Positions 9,024 to 18,223 are shown, counted from the stretch's first letter. The stretch is DNA of 64,000 nt from Lentzea sp. NEAU-D7 (GCF_026242055.1 NZ_JAPJDL010000023.1:90178-154177); one strand, 5' to 3'. Notes: generated by a model from the sequence alone, not told the origin. Numbers and translations are program-made.

Positions 9024-9590
9024 CTAGAAACCCAGTTCCCTGGCGTTCCAGGAGTAGGGGAGCGCCTCGTCCTCCAGCGGCGGGCGGGCGAGGTTGGTGA
9101 CGTAGTCCGACATCGCCGAGATGGCCACGCCCGTGATCACCTCCAGCACCTGCTCGCGCGTGAAGCCCGCGGCCTGGAAGGCCGCCACCTCCGCGTCGTC
9201 CACCTGGCCGCGCAGCTCGATCACCGACTGGGTGAACGAGGACAGCGCCGCCAGTCGCGGATCCTTCGGCAGCATGCCCTGGCGGATCGCCTCCACCGCG
9301 GACAGCTCCACGCCCTCCGCGAGAGCCTCCATCGTGTGAAACGCGACCGACCACTCGCTGCGGTTCGCGACCGCGTTGGACAGCAACAGGACCTGCTGCT
9401 CGTCCGGGGTGAACGTCCCCCCACCGCGGAAATGACCGTACGCGGAGAAGAACGCGTTGATCAGCGCCGGCGATTTCGCCATCAGGCCGACGTCCGGTCT
9501 TGCGAAGCCGCCCGCACCGCGGAGAACCTCGAACTGCTCCTGGGGCGATTCGTCGACGTCGTCGGCGTTCCGGGCCTGGTGACTGATCAT
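9024..9590 (-). CDS. AhpD-like / carboxymuconolactone decarboxylase-fold protein lacking the CxxC
   Basis: 188 residues, ATG with GGAG about 9 bases upstream. The all-helical AhpD/CMD fold is suggested by FSAYGHFRGGGTFTPDEQQVLLLSNAVANRSEWSV (read in two parts) followed by FHTMEA and the second helical half with VDDAEVAAFQAAGF. In active AhpD proteins the corresponding segment holds a CxxC pair; here it is SEWSVAFH and the protein has no cysteine there. It is therefore unlikely to be a peroxidase. It may be a binding protein or a CMD-like enzyme of other chemistry. It is separated from the polyketide operon by a terminator. Confidence 0.8.
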   Translation of the reverse strand: MISHQARNADDVDESPQEQFEVLRGAGGFARPDVGLMAKSPALINAFFSAYGHFRGGGTFTPDEQQVLLLSNAVANRSEWSVAFHTMEALAEGVELSAVEAIRQGMLPKDPRLAALSSFTQSVIELRGQVDDAEVAAFQAAGFTREQVLEVITGVAISAMSDYVTNLARPPLEDEALPYSWNARELGF

Positions 9591-10178
9591 GCTCGATTCT
9601 CCGAGTTCCGTGGCAGAGTCTGCGCGCGACTTCGATCGCGGAGGAACTGTTCGGAATTGTGCTGACTGTTCACGTGGTGGAAGAAGGTACGGCCGCGCTC
9701 ACGGTCCGATGAAACACCCGTGGAACGTGGCGGCCGATACCGCACACCCGTGATATTTTGCCCGAGTTGTGCCCGGTTCACGACCGGTGACCTTCGGTGC
9801 ACTCCAGGTGTCGATCCGGGTTCGGCCGCAGTGCCGCATCCGTTGAGCCGAACGGCCTCAACGGGCCTGTCGAATTCGGTCGAACCGGGCGGAACTCGGC
9901 AGAGTCAAACAGTGCCGACTGCAAACCGGCGGCGTGTGAGCCCCCGGCTCGGCGTGCACGTCGTCAAGCGGGGCGTTCCGCGACGAGCCAGGTCAGGAGC
10001 AGAATGGCGGCGCACGCGACCAAGGCGTTCGCCGGCGCGGCTCGACCGACCGGTTGGGTCCGGACCGAGATCGGGCCCGCTTCGGGGCTGAACCGAGCTG
10101 TCACCGCATCCGGCAGGCCGGCCAGGCCGTCCCGGTCGTCTTCACCGAGTTCCCTGACCAGCCGGTGCCGCAGCGGTG
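9591..10178. other. Mostly non-coding gap between AhpD-like and ligase genes
   Basis: 588 bases. The left part is less GC-rich than its surroundings (for example around 9640-9770) and should hold the promoter of the AhpD-like gene. The right part contains a coding-like open frame on the minus strand ending at 9964, listed separately. I see no clear operator or RNA gene. Confidence 0.5.
9964..10104 (-). CDS. Possible small tail-anchored membrane protein
   Basis: 46 residues from a GTG at 10104, ending in the hydrophobic stretch ALVACAAILLLTWLV followed by AERPA and a stop, i.e. a single C-terminal membrane helix. The same frame stays open and codon-biased upstream through 10178 into the ligase 3' end (reading DLVAPLRHRLVRELGEDD) but has no ATG, GTG or TTG there. 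Either the true start is the internal GTG, or the segment is reached by frameshifting or is a decayed gene. Function unknown. Confidence 0.35.
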   Translation of the reverse strand: MTARFSPEAGPISVRTQPVGRAAPANALVACAAILLLTWLVAERPA

Positions 10179-11591
10179 CTACGAGGTCTTCGCCAGTGCG
10201 AGCTGTTCCAGCTCTTTGCGGTTCGGCTTTCCGTTCCGGTTCAGCGGAAAGCGCTCGAGCACGCTCACCCGGTTCGGCTGTTCGTACTTCGGCAGGACGG
10301 TGTTGATCAGCTCACGCCAGTGGGCCGGGTCGCGCTGCTGCTCGTCCTCCACGTAGAACACGAGGGTCGAGCCACGTCGCTCGCACGGCAGCGCCACGAT
10401 CATCGCGACGCAGCCGTGCGCGGCCAGCGTGTGTTCGATGATCTCGGGGTGCAGCGTGTACCCGTTGCGGTGCACGGCCGTCTTGCGGCCGGCGATGAAC
10501 AGGTTCCCGTCGGTGTCGAGGTAGCCGAAGTCGTTGGTGGCGTACCACCCCCGCTCCACCGGCGTCACCGTGCCCTCCGATCCGAGGTACCCCTCCATGA
10601 GGTCCGGGTCGAGCACCTCGATCTCACCGATCTCGCCGGCGGGGAGCTCCTCGCCGTCCTCTCCGCGGATCCGCACCGAGATTCCGTCGACCGGCTGTCC
10701 CGTGCCGATCGGGTTGTCCGGTGTCGCGAACGCGACGTTGCCCATCTCGGTGCTGCCGTAGGAGTCCAGCAACGGCAGGCCGTAGACCTCCAGCGCCTGC
10801 CGGGACAGCGCCGGGTCGAGCGGCGCGGCACCGCTGCACAGCATGCGCACGTCGCTGAAGGCGTCGGCGAACGCACGGCGCCTCTCCACGATGTTCAGGA
10901 TGCTCTTGTAGGTGGCGGGCGTCGCGTCGACCACGGTCGCGCCCACCATCCCGGCGAGCCGCAGCGCGCGGTCGAGCCGGCGGTACGGGGCGATGACCAG
11001 TGAGCACCGCACGAGCCACGCGATGAGGATCATCGAGATCCCGTACTGGTGGTTGAACGGCAGCAGCGGGAGCAGGACGTCGTCGGAGCGGTGCCCGACG
11101 AGGTCGGCGTTGCGCCGCAGGTTCTTCAGGAACCGGGCGCCGTTCTTCACGACTCCCTTGGGCTCGCCGGTCGAGCCGGAGGACCACATGATGATGCTGT
11201 CCGGCAGCGCGCACCACGCCGAGAAGTCGAGCACCGCGTCGGTCGGCTGACGGCCACAGGCGCCCACCGCGAGCTCGTAGCAGTGGACGATCTCCTGATG
11301 ATCCGAAATGGGGGCGTCGTCGTCGACGATGACCATTTTCACCGAGGAACGGCTGCAGGCCTGCGCTGTGTCGTCGGGCTTCTGCTGGTGGTCGACGAGC
11401 ACCACTGATGCGCCCACGTGCATCAACGCCAAAAGCGTGCTGAGATAGGAAACGGAGTTGTCGACCTTCAGCAGGACGCGGTCGCCGAGGCCGAGACCCC
11501 GGCCGCGCAGCACGTCCGCGGCGCTGAGAGCGCGCTGTTCGAGCTCGTCAAAAGTAAGGGTGACGTCCGGGGCGAACAATTTTGCCGACAT
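10179..11591 (-). CDS. AMP-dependent acyl-CoA synthetase/ligase-like adenylating enzyme
   Basis: 470 residues, ATG preceded by GGGAGGAG. ANL superfamily: P-loop MWSSGSTGEPKGVVK at about 125-140, DSYGSTEMG, the ATP-binding aspartate region YATNDFGYLD, and the C-terminal lysine motif LNRNGKPNRKEL. It is somewhat shorter than typical CoA ligases (500-550) but contains both subdomains. It would adenylate a carboxylic acid for loading onto CoA or a carrier protein. Its position near the polyketide end suggests a starter or side-chain acid, but it lies behind a terminator, so membership of the cluster is uncertain. Confidence 0.87.
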   Translation of the reverse strand: MSAKLFAPDVTLTFDELEQRALSAADVLRGRGLGLGDRVLLKVDNSVSYLSTLLALMHVGASVVLVDHQQKPDDTAQACSRSSVKMVIVDDDAPISDHQEIVHCYELAVGACGRQPTDAVLDFSAWCALPDSIIMWSSGSTGEPKGVVKNGARFLKNLRRNADLVGHRSDDVLLPLLPFNHQYGISMILIAWLVRCSLVIAPYRRLDRALRLAGMVGATVVDATPATYKSILNIVERRRAFADAFSDVRMLCSGAAPLDPALSRQALEVYGLPLLDSYGSTEMGNVAFATPDNPIGTGQPVDGISVRIRGEDGEELPAGEIGEIEVLDPDLMEGYLGSEGTVTPVERGWYATNDFGYLDTDGNLFIAGRKTAVHRNGYTLHPEIIEHTLAAHGCVAMIVALPCERRGSTLVFYVEDEQQRDPAHWRELINTVLPKYEQPNRVSVLERFPLNRNGKPNRKELEQLALAKTS

Positions 11592-11736
11592 AGGGTCAAA
11601 CTCCTCCCAAACGACTATTGCGAATCAGGCTATTGCACGAAACCCCACCTCCCGCCCACTGCGCGGTAACCGAAGAACTGATTGGTTCTTTCCCTGCTGC
11701 GCCCCGAAAGGCACTGTGCACCGAACTCCGGCGGAC

Positions 11737-14721
11737 CTACACCGAGCCGCGGTTCGACGTGCCCGCGGCCGACAGCAGGTTCTCCGCCGTGATCTTCTCC
11801 AGCACGGCCAGAGCCTTGCTCTCCCACAGCGAGAGCCGCAGCTCCTGGAACGTCATCATCGCCTGCTCCACGATGGCGATCGCGTGGAACGTGTCGCCGC
11901 GCTGCGACACCAGCTGGGCGAGGTCGAGCTGGATCCGCGCGGCCCCGAGCCGGTCGAGGTTCTCCTCGCACAGCCGGATCGCGCGCCGCAGCAGGCGTCC
12001 GGCCTCCGCGAACATGCGCATGCGGCCGTGGATCAGGCCGAGCGAGTGCAGAGCGTAGCTCTCGCCCACGATGTCGCCGGAACGCTGCACCATCGTGAGC
12101 ACCGACGTGATGAGCTGCTGCGCCTGCTCGTAGCGCCCCTGCGCGAGCATCGCACCGCCGAGCCGGTACAGCACCTGGGCCTCCACGCGCGGACTGGAGA
12201 CCTCGCGGCACATGGCCAGGGCGTCGCCCAGCTGACCGAACGCCAGTTCGTGCTCGCCGCGGTCGAGCGACAGCTGCGCGAGGTGCGACACGACGTGGGC
12301 CTGCCCGATGACGTCGCCCACGCGCGTGAAGCCGGCCAGCGACTGCTCGAAGATCTGCCGCGAGACCTCGGGGCGTCCCTCGTTGTACTCCAGCAGCCCG
12401 AGGTTGCGGCGCGTCAACGCCACCCCGTGGTCGTCGTCGAGCTCGGTGAACAGGTCCAGCGCGGGCTCCAGCGCGGCGCGGGAGGCGTCCATGCGCCGCT
12501 GGCCGTGGTGCAGTGAACCGAGCGAGCACAGCAGGGCGGCGGTGCCGCGCTTGTTGCCGGCCTTGCGCACGGCGTCCAGGGCGCGTTCGTGGGTGTGCTG
12601 CCAGTCGTCGAAGCAACTGCGGGTCTCGAACAACGTCACGAGCGTCATCGCCAGGTCCCAGCAGAGCTCGTCCAGGCCCGCGTCCGCGGTCTGCAGGACC
12701 GCCGCGCAGAGGTTCGCGCGCTCGCTTTCCAGCCAGCCCATCGGATCCTGCAGCACCTGGTCGACGTACGGTCCGTGTGGCTGCCAGCGCTTCCCTTGGC
12801 CGTGCAGCAGGGTGAAGTCGCCGCCGTAGAGGCGCCGGTGCGCCTGCTCGGCCATCGCGAGCCAGCCTCCGGCGACCCGCTCCACGGACGCCAGCTGCGT
12901 GGCTGTGGCCTCGTGCGCGGCGAGCTGTTCCTTGGCGTACAGGCGGATCAGGTCGTGGAAGCGGTACCGCGGCAGGCCCGTGACGTCGTTGCCCACCACG
13001 TCCAGCAGCTGTGCGTCGACGAGGCGCTCCACGAGGTCGAACCCGTGGTGGGGGTCGCCGGTGAGGGCCGTGGCCGTCCAGACGGGGAGGCTTTCCGCTT
13101 CGAGCAACGACATCAGCCGCATCACGCGGCGGGCGTCGGGTTCGAGGCCGTCGTAGGTGAGCGACAGGCTGGCGCGCACGACCATGTCGCCGTGCACGAG
13201 CTCGTCGAGGCGATGGCGCTCGTCGGAGAGACGACCGACCATCGAGGCGAGCGACCAGTGCGGACGGGCGGCGAGGCGCGCGCCGATGATGCGCAGCGCC
13301 AGTGGGAGCCCTCCCACGACGTCGATCAACGCCGTCACGGCGGCCGGTTCGCTCTCCAGCCGCTGGCTGCCGATGATGCGCCCCAGCAGTTCCCGCGCGT
13401 CGTCGGAGTTCATGCAGTCGACGTCGACCAAATGAGATCCGGCGAGACCTGTCAGACGAGCCCGGCTCGTGACGATGACACCGCACGTCGGCGAGCCCGG
13501 AAGCAGTTGGTGCACCTGGGATTCGCTGCCGGCGTCGTCCAGGACGACCAGCACGCGCCGCTTGGCGAGCATGCTGCGGTACATGTCCGCCCGTTCGTCG
13601 ACGCCGTCGGGCAACGTCGAGCCCGCGGCACCCAGTGCGGAGAGGAAACGGCCGAGGACCTCGGCCGGTGTGGCCGGTTGTGCCTGGGTACCGCGCAGGT
13701 CGCAGTACAGCTGGCCGTCCGGGTAGGTCTCGGTGGCGACGCGATGGGCAACGTGGACCGCGAGAGCGCTCTTACCGATGCCCGCCTTGCCTGAGATGTT
13801 CACCACGTGCATCGTCGTGTTGTCGCCCGAGAGAACGCTCTCAGCACGCGCCACCACGTCCTGGCGGCCGATGAAGTCCGAGGTGGTGGCCGGGAGCTGG
13901 TGCGGTGACACGACGTTGTGCGCGGTGACCGGAGCCGGTTCCTCCTGGTCGAGCTGCAGCCCCCGGTCGTCGGTGAGGATCGCCGTCTCGAGCTTGCGCA
14001 GGTGGTCGCTCGGTTCGAGACCGAGGCGCTCGATGAACAGGTCGCGGCCCGCGCGGTAGACGTCGAGAGCTTCGGACTGCCGGCCGGAGCGGTAGAGGGC
14101 GAGCATCAGGTGGCCTCGCGGGCGCTCTCTCAGCGGGTTTTCGTTCACCATGCTCTGCAATTCGTCGATGAGAGCGTGGTGGCGGCCGAGCGACAATTCT
14201 ATTTCGACGCAGTTCTCCAGCGCCGACAGGCGTTTCTCGTCGAGTCGGAGTGCTTTGTGCTGCAACGTGGCACCGGCCCCGCTGAGCGCCGGTCCGCGCC
14301 ACAGGGCCAGGGCCGAGCGGAGAACCGTCGCGGCCTCTTCCGGGCGGCCCTGGCGGACGGCGAGGTCGGAGAGGGCGACGCGGCGCTCGAACAGGACGAC
14401 GTCGATCTTGTCCGCGGCGACTCGCAGCAGGTAGCCCGGTTGACGGGTCTCGATCTGGGCGTCGACACCGGCTCTTTTGAACTCCCGCCGGAGCGTGGAC
14501 ACGCAGATCTGGATCTGCGCTCGCGCGGTCGACGGCGGGGTGTGCTCCCAGACGGCGTCGATCAGCTGGTCCATGCCCACGACGCGGTTTGCTTCGAGCA
14601 GCAATGCGCTCAGGACGGTCCTCTGACGTCGCGGCGGCATCGATATCTGCTCTTTTGGCCCGACTATCTCGATCGTTCCCAGTAGCTTGAAAATCAATTC
14701 CTCGTCAGGGGCGAGGCTCAT
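11737..14721 (-). CDS. AfsR/SARP-type transcriptional regulator with NB-ARC and TPR domains
   Basis: 994 residues. N-terminal winged-helix DNA-binding domain (about 8-105, with RQRTVLSALLLEANRVV) and bacterial transcriptional activation domain (about 110-255, with EALDVYRAGRDLFIERLG). Next is an NB-ARC ATPase with Walker A GKAGIGKSA (Lys317), Walker B RVLVVLDDA and GGLPLALRIIG. TPR-like helical repeats fill about 600-980. This is the AfsR architecture, which activates secondary-metabolite genes when the STAND module is switched on. It is divergent from the DTPWG peptide gene across a 676-base intergenic region, so it may respond to that peptide or control it. That is inference from layout. 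Confidence 0.92.
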   Translation of the reverse strand: MSLAPDEELIFKLLGTIEIVGPKEQISMPPRRQRTVLSALLLEANRVVGMDQLIDAVWEHTPPSTARAQIQICVSTLRREFKRAGVDAQIETRQPGYLLRVAADKIDVVLFERRVALSDLAVRQGRPEEAATVLRSALALWRGPALSGAGATLQHKALRLDEKRLSALENCVEIELSLGRHHALIDELQSMVNENPLRERPRGHLMLALYRSGRQSEALDVYRAGRDLFIERLGLEPSDHLRKLETAILTDDRGLQLDQEEPAPVTAHNVVSPHQLPATTSDFIGRQDVVARAESVLSGDNTTMHVVNISGKAGIGKSALAVHVAHRVATETYPDGQLYCDLRGTQAQPATPAEVLGRFLSALGAAGSTLPDGVDERADMYRSMLAKRRVLVVLDDAGSESQVHQLLPGSPTCGVIVTSRARLTGLAGSHLVDVDCMNSDDARELLGRIIGSQRLESEPAAVTALIDVVGGLPLALRIIGARLAARPHWSLASMVGRLSDERHRLDELVHGDMVVRASLSLTYDGLEPDARRVMRLMSLLEAESLPVWTATALTGDPHHGFDLVERLVDAQLLDVVGNDVTGLPRYRFHDLIRLYAKEQLAAHEATATQLASVERVAGGWLAMAEQAHRRLYGGDFTLLHGQGKRWQPHGPYVDQVLQDPMGWLESERANLCAAVLQTADAGLDELCWDLAMTLVTLFETRSCFDDWQHTHERALDAVRKAGNKRGTAALLCSLGSLHHGQRRMDASRAALEPALDLFTELDDDHGVALTRRNLGLLEYNEGRPEVSRQIFEQSLAGFTRVGDVIGQAHVVSHLAQLSLDRGEHELAFGQLGDALAMCREVSSPRVEAQVLYRLGGAMLAQGRYEQAQQLITSVLTMVQRSGDIVGESYALHSLGLIHGRMRMFAEAGRLLRRAIRLCEENLDRLGAARIQLDLAQLVSQRGDTFHAIAIVEQAMMTFQELRLSLWESKALAVLEKITAENLLSAAGTSNRGSV

Positions 14722-15397
14722 GATCGGCGACCCCTCGTGCCTTTATTTGTGATGTGCCGGTCGCTGTGCCTTTTTCTGATCAAGACAGCCGATGGTGTGC
14801 CAGTGGTTCTGCGGGGGGTCATCCAAGGAGTTGAACCCGATGTGAGTGATCCTCGCATACAGCGCGTGACCTGTCCGAAGTTAACGCTGGAAGTGAAAGC
14901 TGTCAAGATCTTCTTGTGTATCAATACGCGCTGCGCGGCAATGCGACCGGCCTTCGCGCGTATCTCACTTGGGCGTGATCATGGCCAAGATGTCACCGCA
15001 TATTAACTCGCGCGCACGATGTCGAACTCGCCACTGGACAGGCCGTCCTCGTGGTAATTGTGCGACGTGTCACCACCTGCTCTGAACGTCCCATCGCTGC
15101 TGGATCGCGCGGCACAGGCTGTTCGTTCACATCGCCGAGCCTTTCCGGTGTCGCATGCGTCGCGACGCATTCTCGGGGTTGTGGTGAACGACCGGGTATC
15201 AGCAGAGCGTTGACTGGCGAGTCAGTTATGTGGATGTCCCATCGGCGCGCTGACCGCTGCCATCACGGCCAATTGATACGCGATGGTGCGCGCGATAGAC
15301 CGACGATGGGCGGCACTTCTAACTTCGCACCATGGCACCGCACGGAGGTGCTGAATCACGACTCGGACCGCGATCCGATCAAGCCAAGGAGACCCAC
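14722..15397. other. Long divergent regulatory region between SARP gene and peptide gene
   Basis: 676 bases with lower GC than the flanks (for example 14730-14780 and 14880-15010), typical of a control region. It must hold the promoters of the minus-strand SARP gene and the plus-strand peptide gene. TTGACT at 15210 is a possible -35 element without a convincing -10. A 16-base palindrome at 15155-15170 is the clearest site. Open frames here are short and not coding-like. Confidence 0.6.
15155..15170. promoter_or_regulatory. 16-bp perfect palindrome, possible operator
   Basis: ATGCGTCGCGACGCAT is self-complementary over all 16 bases. It lies about 230 bases upstream of the peptide start, in the intergenic region between two SARP-type regulators. 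It could bind a dimeric regulator. No binding protein is identified. Confidence 0.5.
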
Positions 15398-15610
15398 ATG
15401 TTCCGCAAGGCGACCGCAGCCGCCCTGGTTCTCGCCGCTGTCCCGGCGGTGCTGACGATGACCTTCCTCGCCGGCACCGCGCAGGCCGACGGCGACACCC
15501 CCTGGGGTTCGGTCACATGCACCGACACCCCGTGGGGACGGTCCATCACGGCGTCCGACCTCCCGCTCAACGGAGACGCGTCGCGGGGCGGCGACACCCC
15601 CTGGGGCTGA
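15398..15610 (+). CDS. Small secreted peptide precursor with three DTPWG repeats
   Basis: 70 residues; ATG at 15398 with the Shine-Dalgarno AAGGAGA 5 bases upstream. A Sec signal peptide (MFRKA, then a hydrophobic core, ending GTAQA) predicts cleavage after residue 30. The mature 40-residue part carries DTPWG at 33-37, 43-47 and exactly at the C-terminus 66-70, two of them as GDTPWG. A single Cys41 lies between the first two. The gene ends 43 bases before the TTG start of a second SARP-type regulator and should be co-transcribed with it. Repeated short motifs in a small secreted precursor suggest processed signalling oligopeptides. A cell-surface or carrier role is also possible. I do not recognise a family. 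Confidence 0.8.
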   Translation: MFRKATAAALVLAAVPAVLTMTFLAGTAQADGDTPWGSVTCTDTPWGRSITASDLPLNGDASRGGDTPWG

Positions 15611-15653
15611 CCTGTCCTCCGTGACCGGACGAACACCGATGGAGGTCAGAACC

Positions 15654-18212
15654 TTGCGATTCCACCTGCTGGGCTCACTGGAAGTCCTCGACGGCGAATT
15701 ACCCGTGCCTCTGGGCGGCGTCAAGCAGCGCGCGGCTCTGGGGTTCCTGCTGTTGCAGGCCAACCGGGTGGTGGCGACGAGCAAGTTGCTCCACGCGTTG
15801 TGGCCGAGGGACGTCCCGCCCACGGCGCGCAAGATGCTCCAGAACGCCGTCTCAGGGCTGCGAGGCGTTCTCGCCTCGCCGGGCGGCAACCCCGAAGGGG
15901 GCCCGATGCTGCTGACCCACGCGCCGGGCTACCTGCTGCGCGTGGACCCGAACTCCCTCGACCTGTCGCGCTTCCAGCAGCTGGCCGAACAGGGACGGGC
16001 CGAACTCGCCGCGGGCAACTGGCCCGCGGCCGCGAAGGTGCTCCGCGGCGCGCTGGGCCTGTGGCGCGGACCGGTGCTCGCGGACCTCGCCGAGACCGGG
16101 ATCAACTGGCCGGAGCTGACCGCCATCAAGGACTGGAAGCTGGCGGTGCAGGAGGACTGCTTCGAGGCGGAGCTCGCCTGCGGCAGGCACGGGGAGATCA
16201 TCGGCGAGCTCGAGTCGTTGATCGAGCTGGAGCCGTACCGCGAACGCCTGGGCGGCCAGCTCATGCTCGCGCTGTACCGGTGCGGCCGGCAGGTGGACGC
16301 GCTGAGCGTCTACCGCCGCACGAGGGCGGCGCTGGTGGCGGAACTCGGTCTCGAACCGGGACGTGAACTGCAGGAGCTCGAACGCGCCATCCTCGACCAC
16401 ACGCCCACGCTGGACCTTCCGTCGTCGGTGCAGCGCAGGCATCTGCTCGCCGTCGGCCAGGACCCCGCTCCCGCGCGGACGCCCGTCGTGGTCACGCGGC
16501 CCGCCGTGGAGCCCGTCGCTCCGGCGGCCGTGGTGGACGCGCCGGACCTCGCGACCGCGGAGCGGAAGCTCGTGAGCGTCGTGATGGTGTCCGCCCAGCT
16601 CGGTCTCGCGGCCGGTGACGGTGACCCGGAGGACGTCGACGCGGTGCACCAGGAAGTCGCTTCCGTCGTCTCCGCCGAAGTGTCCCGGCTGGGTGGTGTG
16701 GTCGGCGGAAGCGTCGGATCCGTGTTCCTGGCCCTGTTCGGTGCGCCCAGGACCGCCGAGGACGACGCCGATCGCGCCGTGCGCGCCTCCGTCGCCATCC
16801 GCGACCGGCTGGACGCCGTCGCCGAGGTGCAGATCGGCGTGGCGACCGGCAACGCTCTCGTGCGCCTGCCCTCGTCGGGCCTCCCCACCGCCAGTGGTGT
16901 CCTGCTCGACCAGTGCCGCCGGCTGATGGCATCGGCGCCATCGGGCACGGTGCGCGCGTGCGCCTCGACCCGTGATGCCGCCGACTCCGTGATCTGGGAG
17001 GCCGAGAGCGCCCCGGCCGGAGGCTGGCAGGCGATCTCGTGCGTGTCACCGCGCGGCGCGAACCGCCGCGCGCAGGCCGCCGTGCCGTTCGTGGAGCGCG
17101 AGCGCGAGCTGCTGGTGCTGCAAGGGCTCCTCGACGAGGTGCGCACGCGTCGCCGCCCGCACTTCGTGACCATTCTCGGCGAGGCGGGCATGGGCAAGAC
17201 GCGGCTCGTCAACGAGCTCACGTCTTCCCGCACGACCGCCTTGCGCGGCACCGCGACGGCTTTCGGCGACGACCACGGCTACGGGCCGCTGGCCGAGGTC
17301 GTGAGCGGGTTCTCCTCCTTCGCGACCCTGCGCGCCGACCTCGTGAAGCTCGTGGGTGTCGGTGAGCTCGCCGACCGGCTGCACGCCGGCCTGGCCTGCC
17401 TGGCCGAGCCCGCAGCCGAGGTGCGGCCGGACTTCCCGGTGTGGCGGCGGTTCCTGGAGGAGGTCGCGGAGTCCGAGCCGCTGATCGTGCTGCTGGAAGA
17501 CGTGCACTGGGCGAACGACGTGGTGCTCGACTTCGTGGAGGAACTGGGTGAGAACGCCGGTTCCGTGCCGTTGCTGGTGATCGCGACCGCGCGACCGGAG
17601 CTGCTGCAGCGCAGGCCCTCGTGGTTCGGCGGCAAGCGCAACGCGACCACGATCAGCCTGGAACCGCTGTCCCACAACGGAACCCGTCAGCTGCTGAACT
17701 CGCTGCTGCAGGCACGGGAGTTGCCGTCGGAACTGTGGCAGACGCTCGTGTCGTGTGCCAGCGGCAACCCGCTGTTCGCCACCGAGTACGCCGGCATGGT
17801 GGCGGATCCGCGCACGCCGTTGCTGCAGCACGACATCTCGCTGCCGGTGCCGTCCTCGGTGCGCGGGGTGCTGACCGCTCAGCTCGACTCGCTGCCGATC
17901 GAGGTGAAGGCGGTCCTGCAGGACGCCGCGCTCACCGGTGACCTCGTGTCGCCCAGTTCGGTCGCCGCGACGGGTCAACGCGACGCCCTCGAGGTCGCCA
18001 AGGCGCTGGAGTTGCTGGAGCAGCGGGACTTCCTGCGCCGTCAGGGCCGCAACAGCGAGACCGGGGAGATCGAGTACGGGTTCCGGCACCTGCTCGTGCG
18101 CGACGTCGTCGCCGAGCAGATCCCTCGTGCCGAGCGGGCGTCGAAGCACGAGCGGGCGCGGGCCTGGCTCGACCGGATGGCGCTCGACCTCACCGACCGC
18201 CGGGCTGGATGA
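15654..18212 (+). CDS. SARP-type regulator: DNA-binding/BTAD, degenerate cyclase domain, AAA ATPase
   Basis: 852 residues from TTG at 15654, which has a perfect GGAGGT 7 bases upstream and begins RFHLLGSLEV as SARP proteins do. ATG 15639 and GTG 15621 are in-frame alternatives. Winged helix plus BTAD occupy 1-250. A class III cyclase-like domain (about 300-460) lacks the metal-binding Asp residues (VSVVMVSAQ and GGSVGSVFLALFG), so it is probably inactive. An AAA/STAND ATPase has Walker A GEAGMGKT at 509 and Walker B LLEDVHW with Asp616. The protein stops soon after the ATPase and lacks the TPR tail usual in this family. Codon 16 is TTA (15699), rare in high-GC actinomycetes and a mark of bldA-type control. 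Confidence 0.9.
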   Translation: MRFHLLGSLEVLDGELPVPLGGVKQRAALGFLLLQANRVVATSKLLHALWPRDVPPTARKMLQNAVSGLRGVLASPGGNPEGGPMLLTHAPGYLLRVDPNSLDLSRFQQLAEQGRAELAAGNWPAAAKVLRGALGLWRGPVLADLAETGINWPELTAIKDWKLAVQEDCFEAELACGRHGEIIGELESLIELEPYRERLGGQLMLALYRCGRQVDALSVYRRTRAALVAELGLEPGRELQELERAILDHTPTLDLPSSVQRRHLLAVGQDPAPARTPVVVTRPAVEPVAPAAVVDAPDLATAERKLVSVVMVSAQLGLAAGDGDPEDVDAVHQEVASVVSAEVSRLGGVVGGSVGSVFLALFGAPRTAEDDADRAVRASVAIRDRLDAVAEVQIGVATGNALVRLPSSGLPTASGVLLDQCRRLMASAPSGTVRACASTRDAADSVIWEAESAPAGGWQAISCVSPRGANRRAQAAVPFVERERELLVLQGLLDEVRTRRRPHFVTILGEAGMGKTRLVNELTSSRTTALRGTATAFGDDHGYGPLAEVVSGFSSFATLRADLVKLVGVGELADRLHAGLACLAEPAAEVRPDFPVWRRFLEEVAESEPLIVLLEDVHWANDVVLDFVEELGENAGSVPLLVIATARPELLQRRPSWFGGKRNATTISLEPLSHNGTRQLLNSLLQARELPSELWQTLVSCASGNPLFATEYAGMVADPRTPLLQHDISLPVPSSVRGVLTAQLDSLPIEVKAVLQDAALTGDLVSPSSVAATGQRDALEVAKALELLEQRDFLRRQGRNSETGEIEYGFRHLLVRDVVAEQIPRAERASKHERARAWLDRMALDLTDRRAG

Positions 18213-18223
18213 CCCGGCGACAC

